A stretch of 64,000 nt of DNA from Scylla paramamosain (lineage: Eukaryota; Arthropoda; Malacostraca; Decapoda; Portunidae): contig NW_026973740.1 in NCBI RefSeq assembly GCF_035594125.1, positions 293,501 to 357,500 on the forward strand. Direction: 5' to 3'. The translations under genes were made by a program, and so were the position numbers. The notes under the pieces are model-generated. The model saw only the letters and a list, made by a program, of their open reading frames with translations. It made no database searches and was not told the origin of the DNA. Below, piece by piece: positions 54,701 to 64,000 of this stretch; the first letter of the stretch is position 1; every line of letters begins with the position of its first letter.

Positions 54701-56531
54701 AAATACACGTTTTTGTAATATTGCTCGGTTTTTCAATATAAAGTGCTAATCATTTTTCGTTTTCGTACCAAAAAAATTTAAAAATACATATAATACACGT
54801 TTCTCGTCATGTCATTTCGTTGCATGCATATTGGTATTTTTCTACGTAAAAAAAACTCAAAACACTCAAAATTCTTGTTTTTGGCACTTTTTTTCTTTTT
54901 TCTTTTTTTTTGCATAAAGTGTGTTTTGCATGCGTTTTTATCGTTTTGGTACGTAAGAAGTTGTAAAACACTAAAAAGATTTTTTTTTGTAATGTTTTGT
55001 TTTCCTATACAAGCTCAATTTCATTTTTTTTTTATCTTTTTTGTGCCTCACGCTCTCAAAAACAATGAAGAAAAACGTTTCTGGTAATGTCGTTTTGTTT
55101 CCTCATATAGAAAGCTTTACAAGTATTTTGCGCTTTGGTATCTAACAATGTGAAAACTATTGAAAACACACTTTTTTCGTAATGTTGTTCTGGTTCTCCA
55201 TGTGGTGTGTTATTCATGCGTTAATACGTTTTGGCACCTAAGAACCTCAAGAACACTCATAATACACGTTTCTCGTTATGACTTTTCTTCATATTGTGTA
55301 TGTTCTATGTATTTTGGCGTTTTTTTTTTTCAAGTAAAAAGATCATAAATACTCAAAATACTTGTTTTTTGGCAGTCATTCCTTTTCTGTATAAAGAGCG
55401 TTTTGCAGGCGTTTTTGTGTTTTTGGTATGCAAGTAGCTAAAGAACACTCAAAAAGACACGTTTTTGGTAATCTTTTCTTTTCCTCTATAGAATGCATTT
55501 TCATAGCCTATCATGCTTTGCATGCTGATTGGCGTTATGGCTACTAAAGGTGTGAAAAAAAACAACACAAACGTTTTAAAAAAAACTTTTTTTCCGTATA
55601 GAGTGCTATTCATACGTTTTAGTGTATTGGTGTGTAAGAAGCTCAAGAACACTCACAATACACGTTTCTTCCAATGTCTTTTTGTTTCCAATTTAGGATA
55701 CTTTTCATGCATTTTTGCATGCTCATTTTTTTTTTCAAAATACTTCTTATTTGTAATGTTCTGTTTCTCTATATACAGTGGTATTAACCCGTTTTCGCAT
55801 TTTGGTTCTCGTAATGTCTTTTTGTTTTACTACATAGAGTACTTATCACTATAAATCCATCGCATGTTTTCCATGCATTTTAGCATCTTTGTACGTAAGT
55901 AGTTCAAAAATACTAAAAAGGCACGTTTACCGTAATGTTTTCTTTTCTCATATAGGGTGCTTTCCATGCTTTTTAGCATTGTCTTACCTAACAGGCTCAG
56001 AATCACTTTAAAAAAATATGATTCTGAATTTTTTTTTTTTTTTCTCTCCTCATATAATGCTTTCCATGCATTTTGTCTTTTCGTTGCCTAACAAAGTGAA
56101 ATACACTTAAAATGCGTGTTTTTGGTAATGTTCTCTTTGTCAATAAACAGCAATATTCATGCCTTTTTTGCGTTTTAGTACTTAAAGAGTCTCAAAAAAA
56201 AAAAAATCATAATGCACATCTCTCATAATGTCCTTTCGGTTCCCTATATAGGGTAGTTTACATACATTTTGGTTTTTCTGTATGTAACAAGCTCAATGAC
56301 ACTCAATATATTTGTTTTTTGGTTATGTTTTGCTACGTAAGCTTAAAAAAAAAACACTCAAAACACACATTTTTGTTGATTTTGTTTTTATTCTCATATA
56401 CGATGCGTTCTATGCTCTTCAGCGTTTGGTGTCTAGCATACAAAAAAATAAAATAAATAAATAAATAAATAAGAATAAAAATATACATTTGTTGTAATAC
56501 CATCTCGTTTCCACGTGTATTTTGGCGTTTT

Positions 56532-56539
56532 TACGAGTA
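56532..56539 (+). other. TACGAGTA octamer: candidate TA-transposon excision footprint
   Basis: S3 reads GGCGTTTT-TACGAGTA-TATCTAAC. S1 (19171-19188) and S2 (about 44870-44883) read GGCGTTTT-TA-TATCTAAC. Confidence 0.55.
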
Positions 56540-57645
56540 TATCTAACAATGTGAAAGACTGTCAAAAAATGCACGTTTTTGGTAATGATCTGTTTCTCCA
56601 CACAGAATGCTGTTAACGTGTTTTTGCGTTTTGGTACCTAAGAAGTTCGAAAACACTAATAATACACTTATCTCGTTATGTCTTTACGTTTCTCCATATA
56701 AGCTATTTTGTATTCATTTTTGCGTTTTTGTAAATTACAAGCTAGAAAACACGCATAATACATTTATTTCTTAATGTTATTCTTATTCTTCTTAAAGGGA
56801 GTTTTGCATGCGTTTTAGTGTTTTGGTACCTCAGAAGCTCAAAACCTCTCATAATACACATCCCTCTTAATGTACTTTTCTTTCCATATATAATGTACTT
56901 TGTATGCATTTTCCCCGTTTTTATACGTAACAAGCTCAATAGCAGTCAAAATACTTGTTTTGATAATGTTTTCTTTTCTTTATCCATAAAATGTGTTTTG
57001 CATGAGTTTTTAGCGTTTTGGTACGTAAGAAAATCAATAACACTCAAAGTGCACGGTTTTAATTTTTTTTTTATCCCTATATACGGTGATTTCCATGCTT
57101 TTTTTAGCGTTTTGGTGCCCAACACTCCAAAAAAAAACTTTCCCCCATAATAAAAATCTTTTTTATGCGTTTTGGAATTTTGGTACCTAAAATATGAAAA
57201 AAACACTCAAATATACACGTTTTCGTAATGTTTTTTTTTTTTTCTGTTTCTCGATATAGAGTGCTATTTATGCGTTTAAGCGTTATGGTACCTTAGAAGC
57301 GTTTCTCCTAATGTCTTTTATATCCCAATATGGAGTACTTAGCATGCATTTTGATGTTTTTCGTAATTTTATTTTGTTTCTCCATAAAGAGCTCTTTTCG
57401 TGCGTTTTACCCTTTTGGTAAGTGCGTAACTCAAGAACAATGAAAAGACATTTCTTGCAAAGAAACACTCAAAACACATTTTTTTTTTTAATATCTTTTA
57501 TTTTCCCAATATATGCTGCTTTACATGCATTTCGTCAGTTTGGTACCTAACAATTAAAGAAAAAAACAGAATATACACGTTTATGGTAATTTCCGTTTCT
57601 CTATACAGTGCTATTAAAGCGTGTTTTGCGTTTTGTTACCACAAA

Positions 57646-57855
57646 GCTGAAAAACACTTACAATAAACGTTTTTTGTAATATCTTTTCGTTATTCCATAC
57701 TTTGCATGCATTTTGGCGTATCCCTACATAGCAATGTGAATAACTCAAAAGCTGAAAAACACTTACAATAAACGTTTTTTGTAATATCTTTTCGTTATTC
57801 CATAATTTGCATGCATTTTGGTGTTTTCCTATGTAGCAATGTTAATAGCACTCAA
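57646..57855. repeat. Local tandem duplication of one monomer (about 105 bp, two copies)
   Basis: GCTGAAAAACACTTACAATA starts at 57646 and again at 57751, and the following about 100 bp match closely. This is a recent single-monomer duplication that breaks the A-B-C-D-E order. Confidence 0.8.
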
Positions 57856-58351
57856 AACAAATGTTTTTGGTACTGATACATTGTTAGAGCGCTATTCACG
57901 CGTTTTAGCGTTTTGTTAACTAAGAATATCAATAATAATAATATAGACTTTAGGTAATATCGTTTTGTTCCATTATATAGGGTACTTTTCCTGCAATTTG
58001 CTGCTTTTGTTCCTAACAAGCTCAAAAACACTCATAGTACACTTTATTTTATGTTATTTTGTTTCTCTACAATGGGTGTTTTGTATGCGTTCTATGGTTT
58101 TGGTACGTAAGATGCTAAAAAACACACAAAAGATTTTTTTTTGTTAATGTTGTATTGTATTCCAATATAGGGTGCTTTCTATGCATTTTAGACTTTTGGT
58201 GCCTAAAACGCTCAACAATAAAAGAGACGTTTCTGGTAATGGCATTCCGTTTCCTCATATAGAGAGATTTGCATGCATTTTGGTGTTCCGGTACATAGAT
58301 TTTTTTTTTTTTTTTTATGTAGGAAGGACACTGGCCAAGGGCAACAAAAAT

Positions 58352-59081
58352 CTAATAAAAAAAATGCCCACTGAAATGCAAGTCCCATAAAAGGGTCAAA
58401 GCAGTGGTTAAAAATTGGTCTTGAAACCTCCCTCTTAAGGAATTCAAGTCATAGAAAGGTGGAAATACAGAAGCAGGCAGGGAGTTCCAGAGTTTACCAG
58501 AGAAAGGGATGAATGATTCAGAATACAGGTTAACTCTTGCGTTAGAGAGGTGGACAGAATAGGGGTGAGAGAAAGAAGAAAGTCTTGTGCAGCGAGGCCG
58601 CGGAAGGAGGGGAAGCATGCAGTTAGCAAGATCAGAAGAGCAGTTAGCATGAAAATAGCGGTACAAGACAGCGGCGGTGAGAGAGAGGCTGAAGACAGTC
58701 AGTTAGAGGAGAAGAGTTGATGAGACGAAAAGCTTTTGATTCCACCCTGTCTAGAAGAGCAGTATGAGTGGAACCCCCTCAGACATGTGAAGCATACTCC
58801 ATACATGGACGGATAAGGCCCTTGTACAGAGTTAGCAGCTGGGGGGGTGAGAAAAACTGGCGGAGACGTCTCAGAACACCTAACTTCATAGAAGCTGTTT
58901 TAGCTAGAGATGAGATGTGAAGTTTCCAGTTCAGATTATAAGTAAAGGACAGACCGAGGATGTTCACTGTAGAAGAGGGGGACAGTTGAGTGTCATTGAA
59001 GAAGAGGGGATAGTTGTCTGGAAGGTTGTGTCGAGTTGATAGATGGAGGAATTGAGTTTTTGAGGCATTGAACAATACCAA
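58352..59081 (-). pseudogene. C-terminal part of Jockey-like ORF2
   Basis: Two pieces. 59081-58779 encodes the thumb/linker region after the reverse transcriptase ([40 protein letters not shown]) and stops at TGA 58779-58781, where the related pattern has Trp (HV-W-GGS). After a further frame change, 58666-58352 encodes the ending with GKLWNSLPASVF. The first piece is separated from the main frame by a single-base shift near 59085. All pieces are in order and complete, so this is decay and not rearrangement. Confidence 0.8.
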
Positions 59082-60504
59082 GTTTGCTCTGCCCCAAATC
59101 AGAAATTTTAAAAAGATCAGAAGTCAGGCGTTCTGTGGCTTCCCTGCGTGATATGTTTACCTCCTGAAGGGTTGGACGTCTATGAAAAGACGTGGAAAAG
59201 TGCAGAGTGGTATCATCAGCGTAGGAGTGGATAGGACAAGAAGTTTGGTTTAGAAGATCATTAATGAATAATAAGAAGAGAGTGGGTGACAGGACAGAAC
59301 CCTGAGGAACACCACTGTTAATAGATTTAGGAGAAGAACAGTAACCGTCTACCACAGCAGCAATAGTACGGTCAGAAAGGAAACTTGAGATGAAGTTACA
59401 GAGAGAAGGATAGAAACCGTCGGAGGGTAGTTTGGAAATCAAAGCTTTGTGCCAGACTCTATCAAAAGCTTTTGATATGTCCAAGGCAACAGCAAAAGTT
59501 TCTCCAAAATTTCTAAAAGAGGATGACCAAGACGCAGTAAGGAAAGCCAGAAGATCACCAGTAGAGCAGCCTTGACGGAACCCATACTGGTGATCAGATA
59601 GAAGGTTGTGAAGTAATAGATGTTTAAGAATCTTCCTGTTGAGGATAGATTCAAAAACTTTAGATAGGCAGGAAATTAAAGCAATAGGACGGTAGTTTGA
59701 GGGATTAGAATGGTCACCCTTTTTAGGAACAGGTTGAATGTAGGCAAACTTCCAGCAAGAAGGAAAGGTAGATGTTGACAGACAGAGCTGAAAGAGTTTG
59801 ACTAGGCAAGGTGCAAGCACGGAAGCACAGTTTCGGAGAACAATAGGAGGGACCCCATTAGGTCCATAAGCCTTCAGAGGGTTTAGGCCAGCGAGGGCAT
59901 GGAAAACATCATTGCAAAGAATTTTAATAGGTGGCATGAAGTAGTCAGAGGATGGAGGAGAGGGAGGAACAAGCCCAGAATCGTCCAAGGTAGAGTTTTT
60001 AGCAAAGGTTTGAGCGAAGAGTTCAGCTTTAGAAATAGATGTGATAGCAGTGGTGCCATCTGGTTGAAATAAAGGAGGGAAAGAAGAAGCAAAGTTATTG
60101 AAGATATTTTTGGCTAGATGCCAGAAGTCACAAGGGGAGTTAGATCTTGAAAGGTTTTGACATTTTCTGTTAATGAAGGAGTTTTTGGCTAGTTGGAGAA
60201 CAGACTTGGCATGGTTCAGGGCAGAAATATAAAGTGCATGAGATTCTGGTGATGGAAGGCTTAAGTACCTTTTGTGGGCCACCTCTCTATCATGTATAGC
60301 ACGAGAACAAGCTGTGTTAAACCAAGGTTTAGAAGGTTTAGGACGAGAAAAAGAGTGAGGAATGTATGCCTCCATGCCAGACACTATCACCTCTGTTATG
60401 CGCTCAGCACACAAAGACGGATCTCTGACACGGAAGCAGTAGTCATTCCAAGGAAAATCAGCAAAATACCTCCTCAGGTCCCCCCAACTAGCAGAGGCAA
60501 ATCG
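58993..60504 (-). pseudogene. Jockey-like ORF2, reverse transcriptase domain
   Basis: Open from just after the TGA at 60505-60507 to 58993. It carries PVPKKGDHSNPSNYRPIALI, motif A DISKAFD (residues about 312-318 counted from 60414), motif B SGVPQGSVLSPTLFLLFIND (from about 367) and catalytic YADD (about 398-401). Catalytic residues are intact. The last about 30 codons (after DLGQSKL) are out of frame because of the single-base shift near 59085. The protein would copy element RNA at the target nick. It belongs to the same long frame as the endonuclease upstream. Confidence 0.85.
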
Positions 60505-61209
60505 TCAGAGGCACCTTCGCTTAGGGGGATTCTGAGGAGGGATTGGAGTGATAGGACAAGATAAAGATATGAGATTGTGATCGGAGGAGCCCAACGGAGA
60601 AGAAAGGGTGACAGCATAAGCAGAAGGATTAGAGGTCAGGAAAAGGTCAAGAATGTTGGGCGTATCTCCAAGACGGTCAGGAATACGAGTAGGGTGTTGC
60701 ACCAATTGCTCTAGGTCATGGAGGATAGCAAAGTTGTAGGCTAGTTCACCAAGATGGTCAGTGAAGGGAGAGGAAAGCCAAAGCTGGTGGTGAACATTGA
60801 AGTCTCCAAGAATGGAGATCTCTGCAAAAGGGAAGAGAGTCAGAATGTGCTCCACTTTGGAAGTTAAATAGTCAAAGAATTTCTTATAGTCAGGGGAGTT
60901 AGATGAGAGATATACAGCACAGATAAATTTAGTTTGAGAGTGACTCTGTAGTCGTAGCCAGTTGGTGTAAAACTCAGAAGATTCAAGAGCGTGGGCATGA
61001 GGGCAGGTTCAATCACTGCACACATAAATGCAACATCCAGCTTTGGATAAAAAATGAGGATAGAGAAAGTAGGAGAGAACAGTAAAGGGGCTACTGTCAG
61101 CTGCCTCAGACACCTGAGTTTCAGTGAGGAAAAGAAGATGAGGTTTAAAGGAGGAGAGATGGTGTTCTACAGATTGAAAATTAGATCTTATACCACGAAT
61201 GGACCTCAC
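60505..61209 (-). pseudogene. Jockey-like ORF2, endonuclease domain with in-frame TGA codons
   Basis: EEP endonuclease pieces: RSIRGIRSNFQSVEHH, LLFLTETQV and AGCCIYV, then [33 protein letters not shown] and [10 protein letters not shown]. One reading frame runs through the whole stretch and on into the reverse transcriptase, broken only by TGA at 61009-61011 and TGA at 60505-60507. The second sits at RRCL-stop-RFASASWG, where Trp would fit. Absence of the very first endonuclease residues suggests 5' truncation near 61210. Confidence 0.8.
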
Positions 61210-61212
61210 TGG

Positions 61213-62250
61213 AAGTAATTATCGTTTCGGCAGGTGCCTACTGGTCTCCCTGTGAGAACTGTTTACTTCCTGAACGGTTGGGCATCTACAAAAAGACATG
61301 GGAAAGTGTAGGTTGGTATCATCAGCGCAGGAGTGGATAGGACAAGAAGTTTAGTTTAGAAGACCATTGATGAATAATAGGAAGATAGTAGGTGACAGGA
61401 CAGAACCCTGTTAATAGATTTTAGAGAACAGTGACCATTTACCACAGCAGCAATAGAATGGTCAGAAAGGAAACTTAGGATGAAGTTACAGAGAGAAGAA
61501 TAGGAGCCATAGGAGGGTAGTTTGGAAATCAAAGCTTTGTGCCAGATTCTATCAAAAGCTTTTGATATATCTAAGGCAACAGCAAAAGTTTCACCAAAAT
61601 CCCTAAAAGATGTTGACCAAGACTCAATAAGGAAAGCCAGATCACCAGTAGAGCAGCCTTGCTGGAATCAATACTGGTGATCAGATAGAAGATTGTGTAA
61701 TGACATGTTTCAGAATCTTCCTGATGAGGATAGACTCAAAACTTTCGAGAGGCAGGAAATTAGAGCAATAGGACAGTAGTTTAAGGGATTATAATGGTCA
61801 CCCTTTTTTAGGAACAGGATGAATGTAGGTAAACTTCCAGCAGAAGGAAAAGTAGATGTTGATAGACAGAGTTGAAAGAGTTTGATTGGGCAAGGTGCAA
61901 GCACGGAGGCACAGTTTCGGAGAACAATAGGAGGGACCCATAAGGTCCATAAGCCTTCCGAGGGTCTAGGCCAGTGAAAGCATGGAAAACGTCACTGCGG
62001 ATTTTAGTCAGAGTCAGTAGTCAGAGGGTAGGAGAGGGAAGAACAAGTCCTAAATCATCCATGGTAAAGTTTTCAGCAAAGGTTTGAGGTAAAAGTTCAG
62101 CTTTAGAAATAGATGAGATGGAAATGGTGCCATCAGCTTGAAATAAAGAAGGGAAAGATGAAGAGGCAAAGTTATTGGAGATGTTTTTGCCTAAGTACCA
62201 GAAGTCAAGAGAGAAAATCTTGAAAAATTTAAACACTTTCTATTAATGAA
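61213..62250 (-). pseudogene. Second Jockey-like fragment, reverse transcriptase region
   Basis: Diverged copy of roughly 59150-60190 of the neighbouring element, in the same orientation. It is recognisable from LINRKC-type sequence at 62240 through LFQLCLSTSTFPS (about 61850), KKGDHYNPLNYCPIALISCL and the SKAFD region near 61560, to the sequence before YADD near 61320. It has many small indels and no long frame. It is truncated at both ends. It is older than its neighbour, which abuts it at about 61212. Confidence 0.8.
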
Positions 62251-62429
62251 GATGAGACACTTGTTTAGGTCATGCTGATGCAGGTTGGTCTGGGTGGACA
62301 AAGCCTGTGTTAACTTATGCTGTACAGGAAATGAATGGTTCAGGCTTGCCTACTTTTATGTTTTTCATGTATATGTACATATATACACCTTATTTATTAA
62401 TATGATACAGAACAAAATTTTGATATGTT
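62251..62429. other. Unassigned spacer
   Basis: About 180 bp of AT-rich sequence between two retrotransposons. I see no ORF, repeat or motif in it. Confidence 0.5.
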
Positions 62430-63890
62430 AAATAGTCGGGTGAGGTACCAGTAATGTGGAGACAGGCTAATGTAGTACCCATCTTTAAGAAAGGAGACAA
62501 AACTTTAGCGTCTAATTATAGACCTGTCAGCTTAACTTCAGTTGTAAGTAAAATGTTAGAGTCAATAATAGCGAGGAACATTAGGGAACATTTAGACAAA
62601 CATGACTTGATAAATCAGTCACAGCATAGCTTCACGAAGGGGAAGTCTTGCCTGACAAACTTGTTAAGTTTTTACAGTAAGGTGAACAAGGCAGTAGATA
62701 ATGGTGATAGTTATGATATCTTATACCTGGACTTTAGTAAAGCATTTGACAAGGTACCCCATCAAAGGCTCCTGAGAAAGGTTAGGGCACACGGGATAGA
62801 TGGGAAGGTGTTAGGCTGGATAGGGTCATGGCTTAGTGACAGGCGACAGAGAGTTGAAATAAACGGCTCGAAATCCGAGTGGGGTCATGTAATTAGTGGG
62901 GTGCCACAGGGATCAGTATTAGGGCCATTGTTATTTCTAATATATATCAATGACTTGGATAGTGGAATTAGTAGTGATGTTAGTAAATTTGCGGATGACA
63001 CAAAGATAGGTAGATTAATTAGGTCAGAATCGGATGCCATCGCCTTGCAGGCAGATTTAGATAGAATGAATGAATGGACGGATAGATGGCAAATGCAATT
63101 TAATATCAATAAATGCAAAGTGCTCAGCGTAGGTAGAGAAAACCCACACAATAGGTACACATTAAACAACCAAACTCTGGTAGGTATAGGGTACGAGAAA
63201 GATTTAGGAGTTATAGTTAGCTCTGAACTCCGTCCAGGGAAACAATACATAGAAGCCAGAAACAAGGCAAATAGGGTACTAGGATTCATTTTTAGGAGTG
63301 TTAAAAGTAGAAGGCCGGAAGTAATATTAAAGTTATACTTGGCGCTGGTCAGACCTCATCTAGACTATGCTCTGCAGTTCTGGTCCCCACATTACAAGAA
63401 AGATATAGGTCTATTAGAATCAGTACAGAGGAGAATGACTAAAAGGATACAGGGGATGAAGAGTATTCCTTACGAGGCGAGGTTGAAGCTGTTAAATTTA
63501 CATTCTTTAGAGAGACGTAGGTTAAGAGGGGACCTGATAGAAGTCTTTAAGTGGTATAAGGGTTATAACAAGGGAGATGTAAGCAAAATTCTTAGGATCA
63601 GCAACCAGGGTAGAACAAGAAATAATGGGTTCAAGCTTAAAAAATTTAGGTTTAGGAAGGAGATAGGAAAAAATTGGTTCTCAAACAGAGTGGATGATGA
63701 GTGAAACGGACTCAGTAATCATGTAGTTAGTGCTAGGACACTAGAGAGCTTTAAGAGAAGATTAGACAAGTTTATTGATGGGGATAACAGATGGAAATAG
63801 GTAGGTATAAATTCATACAGGGACTGCCACATGTAAGCCTGGTCGCTTCTTGGAGCTTCCCTTATTTCTTATCTTCTTATGTTCTTATAT
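62430..63890 (+). mobile_element. CR1-like non-LTR retrotransposon, 5'-truncated
   Basis: Begins within ORF2 just before the reverse transcriptase and ends with a 3' untranslated region (GGACTGCCACATGTAAGCCT, CTTCTTGGAGCTTCCCTTA) and a run of TTCTTAT-type short repeats, a CR1-style ending. It is the longer relative of the fragments at 22029 and 47731. Confidence 0.88.
62454..63704 (+). CDS. CR1-like reverse transcriptase, nearly intact partial ORF2
   Basis: 416 codons with all reverse transcriptase landmarks: VVPIFKKGDKTLASNYRPVS, motif A DFSKAFD (93-99), motif B SGVPQGSVLGPLLFLIYIND (148-167) and catalytic FADD (179-182). The linker LVRPHLDYALQFWSP and RRRLRGDLIEVFKWYKGYNK follow. The N-terminal endonuclease is missing because of 5' truncation, so the given start is only the first in-frame ATG after the break. 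The frame ends at TGA 63702-63704, at the place of Trp in D-E-W-N-x-L-S. Beyond it, the frame stays open for 31 codons (NGLSNHVVSARTLESFKRRL and more) to TAG 63798-63800. Related elements are active or recently active in many arthropods. This copy is probably defective. Confidence 0.88.
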   Translation: MWRQANVVPIFKKGDKTLASNYRPVSLTSVVSKMLESIIARNIREHLDKHDLINQSQHSFTKGKSCLTNLLSFYSKVNKAVDNGDSYDILYLDFSKAFDKVPHQRLLRKVRAHGIDGKVLGWIGSWLSDRRQRVEINGSKSEWGHVISGVPQGSVLGPLLFLIYINDLDSGISSDVSKFADDTKIGRLIRSESDAIALQADLDRMNEWTDRWQMQFNINKCKVLSVGRENPHNRYTLNNQTLVGIGYEKDLGVIVSSELRPGKQYIEARNKANRVLGFIFRSVKSRRPEVILKLYLALVRPHLDYALQFWSPHYKKDIGLLESVQRRMTKRIQGMKSIPYEARLKLLNLHSLERRRLRGDLIEVFKWYKGYNKGDVSKILRISNQGRTRNNGFKLKKFRFRKEIGKNWFSNRVDDE

Positions 63891-64000
63891 TTAAAAAACG
63901 CAAGGCTGTTTTTTTTTTTTTTTTGTGGGGGTTTTTGAGGTGTTTTTTTTTTTTCAATGTCAACCCATCTCAATGTCAATGTTCCCATCTCCCCCTCCCT
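63891..64000. other. T-rich tail end of window
   Basis: Two T runs (63910-63924 and about 63942-63954) and a short duplication of CTCAATGTCAATG-like sequence. No gene. The window ends in unique sequence. Confidence 0.5.

Larger units (their letters stand above)
49405..58297 (+). repeat. Higher-order satellite array (block S3)
   Basis: Starts in the middle of a C monomer and follows the landmarks of S1 from about 11818 to about 20345, with more substitutions than S2 shows against S1. It retains the region S2 lost, the full E monomer S1 lost near 13855, and the empty site of the 17439 insertion. After about 57645 it stops matching S1 but remains the same satellite up to the Jockey-like element. 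No genes. Confidence 0.9.
58298..61212 (-). mobile_element. Jockey-like non-LTR retrotransposon, decayed
   Basis: Read on the minus strand it holds an EEP endonuclease, a reverse transcriptase, a C-terminal domain, and a 3' end with a poly(A) tail (T run 58300-58316) set directly in satellite. The 5' end lies near the start of the endonuclease domain, so it is probably 5'-truncated. The frame is damaged by in-frame TGA codons and at least two indels. The poly(A) tail sets it apart from the two repeat-tailed CR1-like families in the window. Confidence 0.85.

Overview
Kind of DNA. This is nuclear DNA of an animal. No prokaryotic gene, operon, rRNA or tRNA was recognised. Pure dinucleotide and trinucleotide microsatellites are extremely dense, the background is AT-rich and satellite-filled, and the only sizeable coding stretches are non-LTR retrotransposons of the Jockey/CR1 superfamily. 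This combination most resembles an arthropod, and by general familiarity a decapod crustacean (crab or shrimp). That is an inference, not something one marker proves. All alignments here were made by eye. Layout. (1) 1-2771: compound microsatellites, a half-kilobase polypurine tract, a 347-bp foldback element, and two candidate minus-strand exons (2606-2760 and 1386-1536) whose reading phases join. (2) 2772-9161: left arm of a very large inverted repeat, holding satellite, a 20-bp minisatellite, a foldback element, and a retrotransposon cut off inside its second ORF. (3) 9162-23650: block S1, satellite followed by two retrotransposon fragments. (4) 23775-28190: the retrotransposon in full on the minus strand, lying inside the right inverted arm (25580-31968). 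(5) 31969-36937: satellite. (6) 36938-49404: block S2, a direct repeat of S1. (7) 49405-58297: block S3, a more diverged copy of the S1 satellite. (8) 58298-64000: a decayed Jockey-like element, a second fragment of the same family, and a CR1-like reverse transcriptase with an almost intact frame. Main point. The AT-rich sequence filling most of the window is not random. It is a tandem satellite of about 96-bp monomers in five recurring types (here A-B-C-D-E) that repeat in fixed order, so the true period is a higher-order repeat of about 480 bp. It has been copied in large blocks: an inverted duplication with arms of about 6.4 kb, near-identical by eye; a direct duplication (S1/S2) in which S2 has lost about four higher-order units in register; and an older copy (S3). 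Having the same locus three times lets later events be polarised. S1 gained a 243-bp retrotransposon tail. Five sites in S1, S2 or S3 carry an extra hexamer that creates the octamer TACGAGTA (or its complement) at a TA step where an aligned copy has only TA. This looks like excision footprints of a transposon that targets TA. How the parts relate. No host pathway is encoded. The retrotransposons supply endonuclease, reverse transcriptase and ORF1 proteins, and they inserted into the satellite. The satellite array then expanded, contracted and duplicated, carrying them along. The youngest element has an ORF1 with an SGNH-esterase-like domain and, in a shifted frame, two CCHC zinc knuckles; a YY1-like plus NRF1-like motif pair lies upstream.
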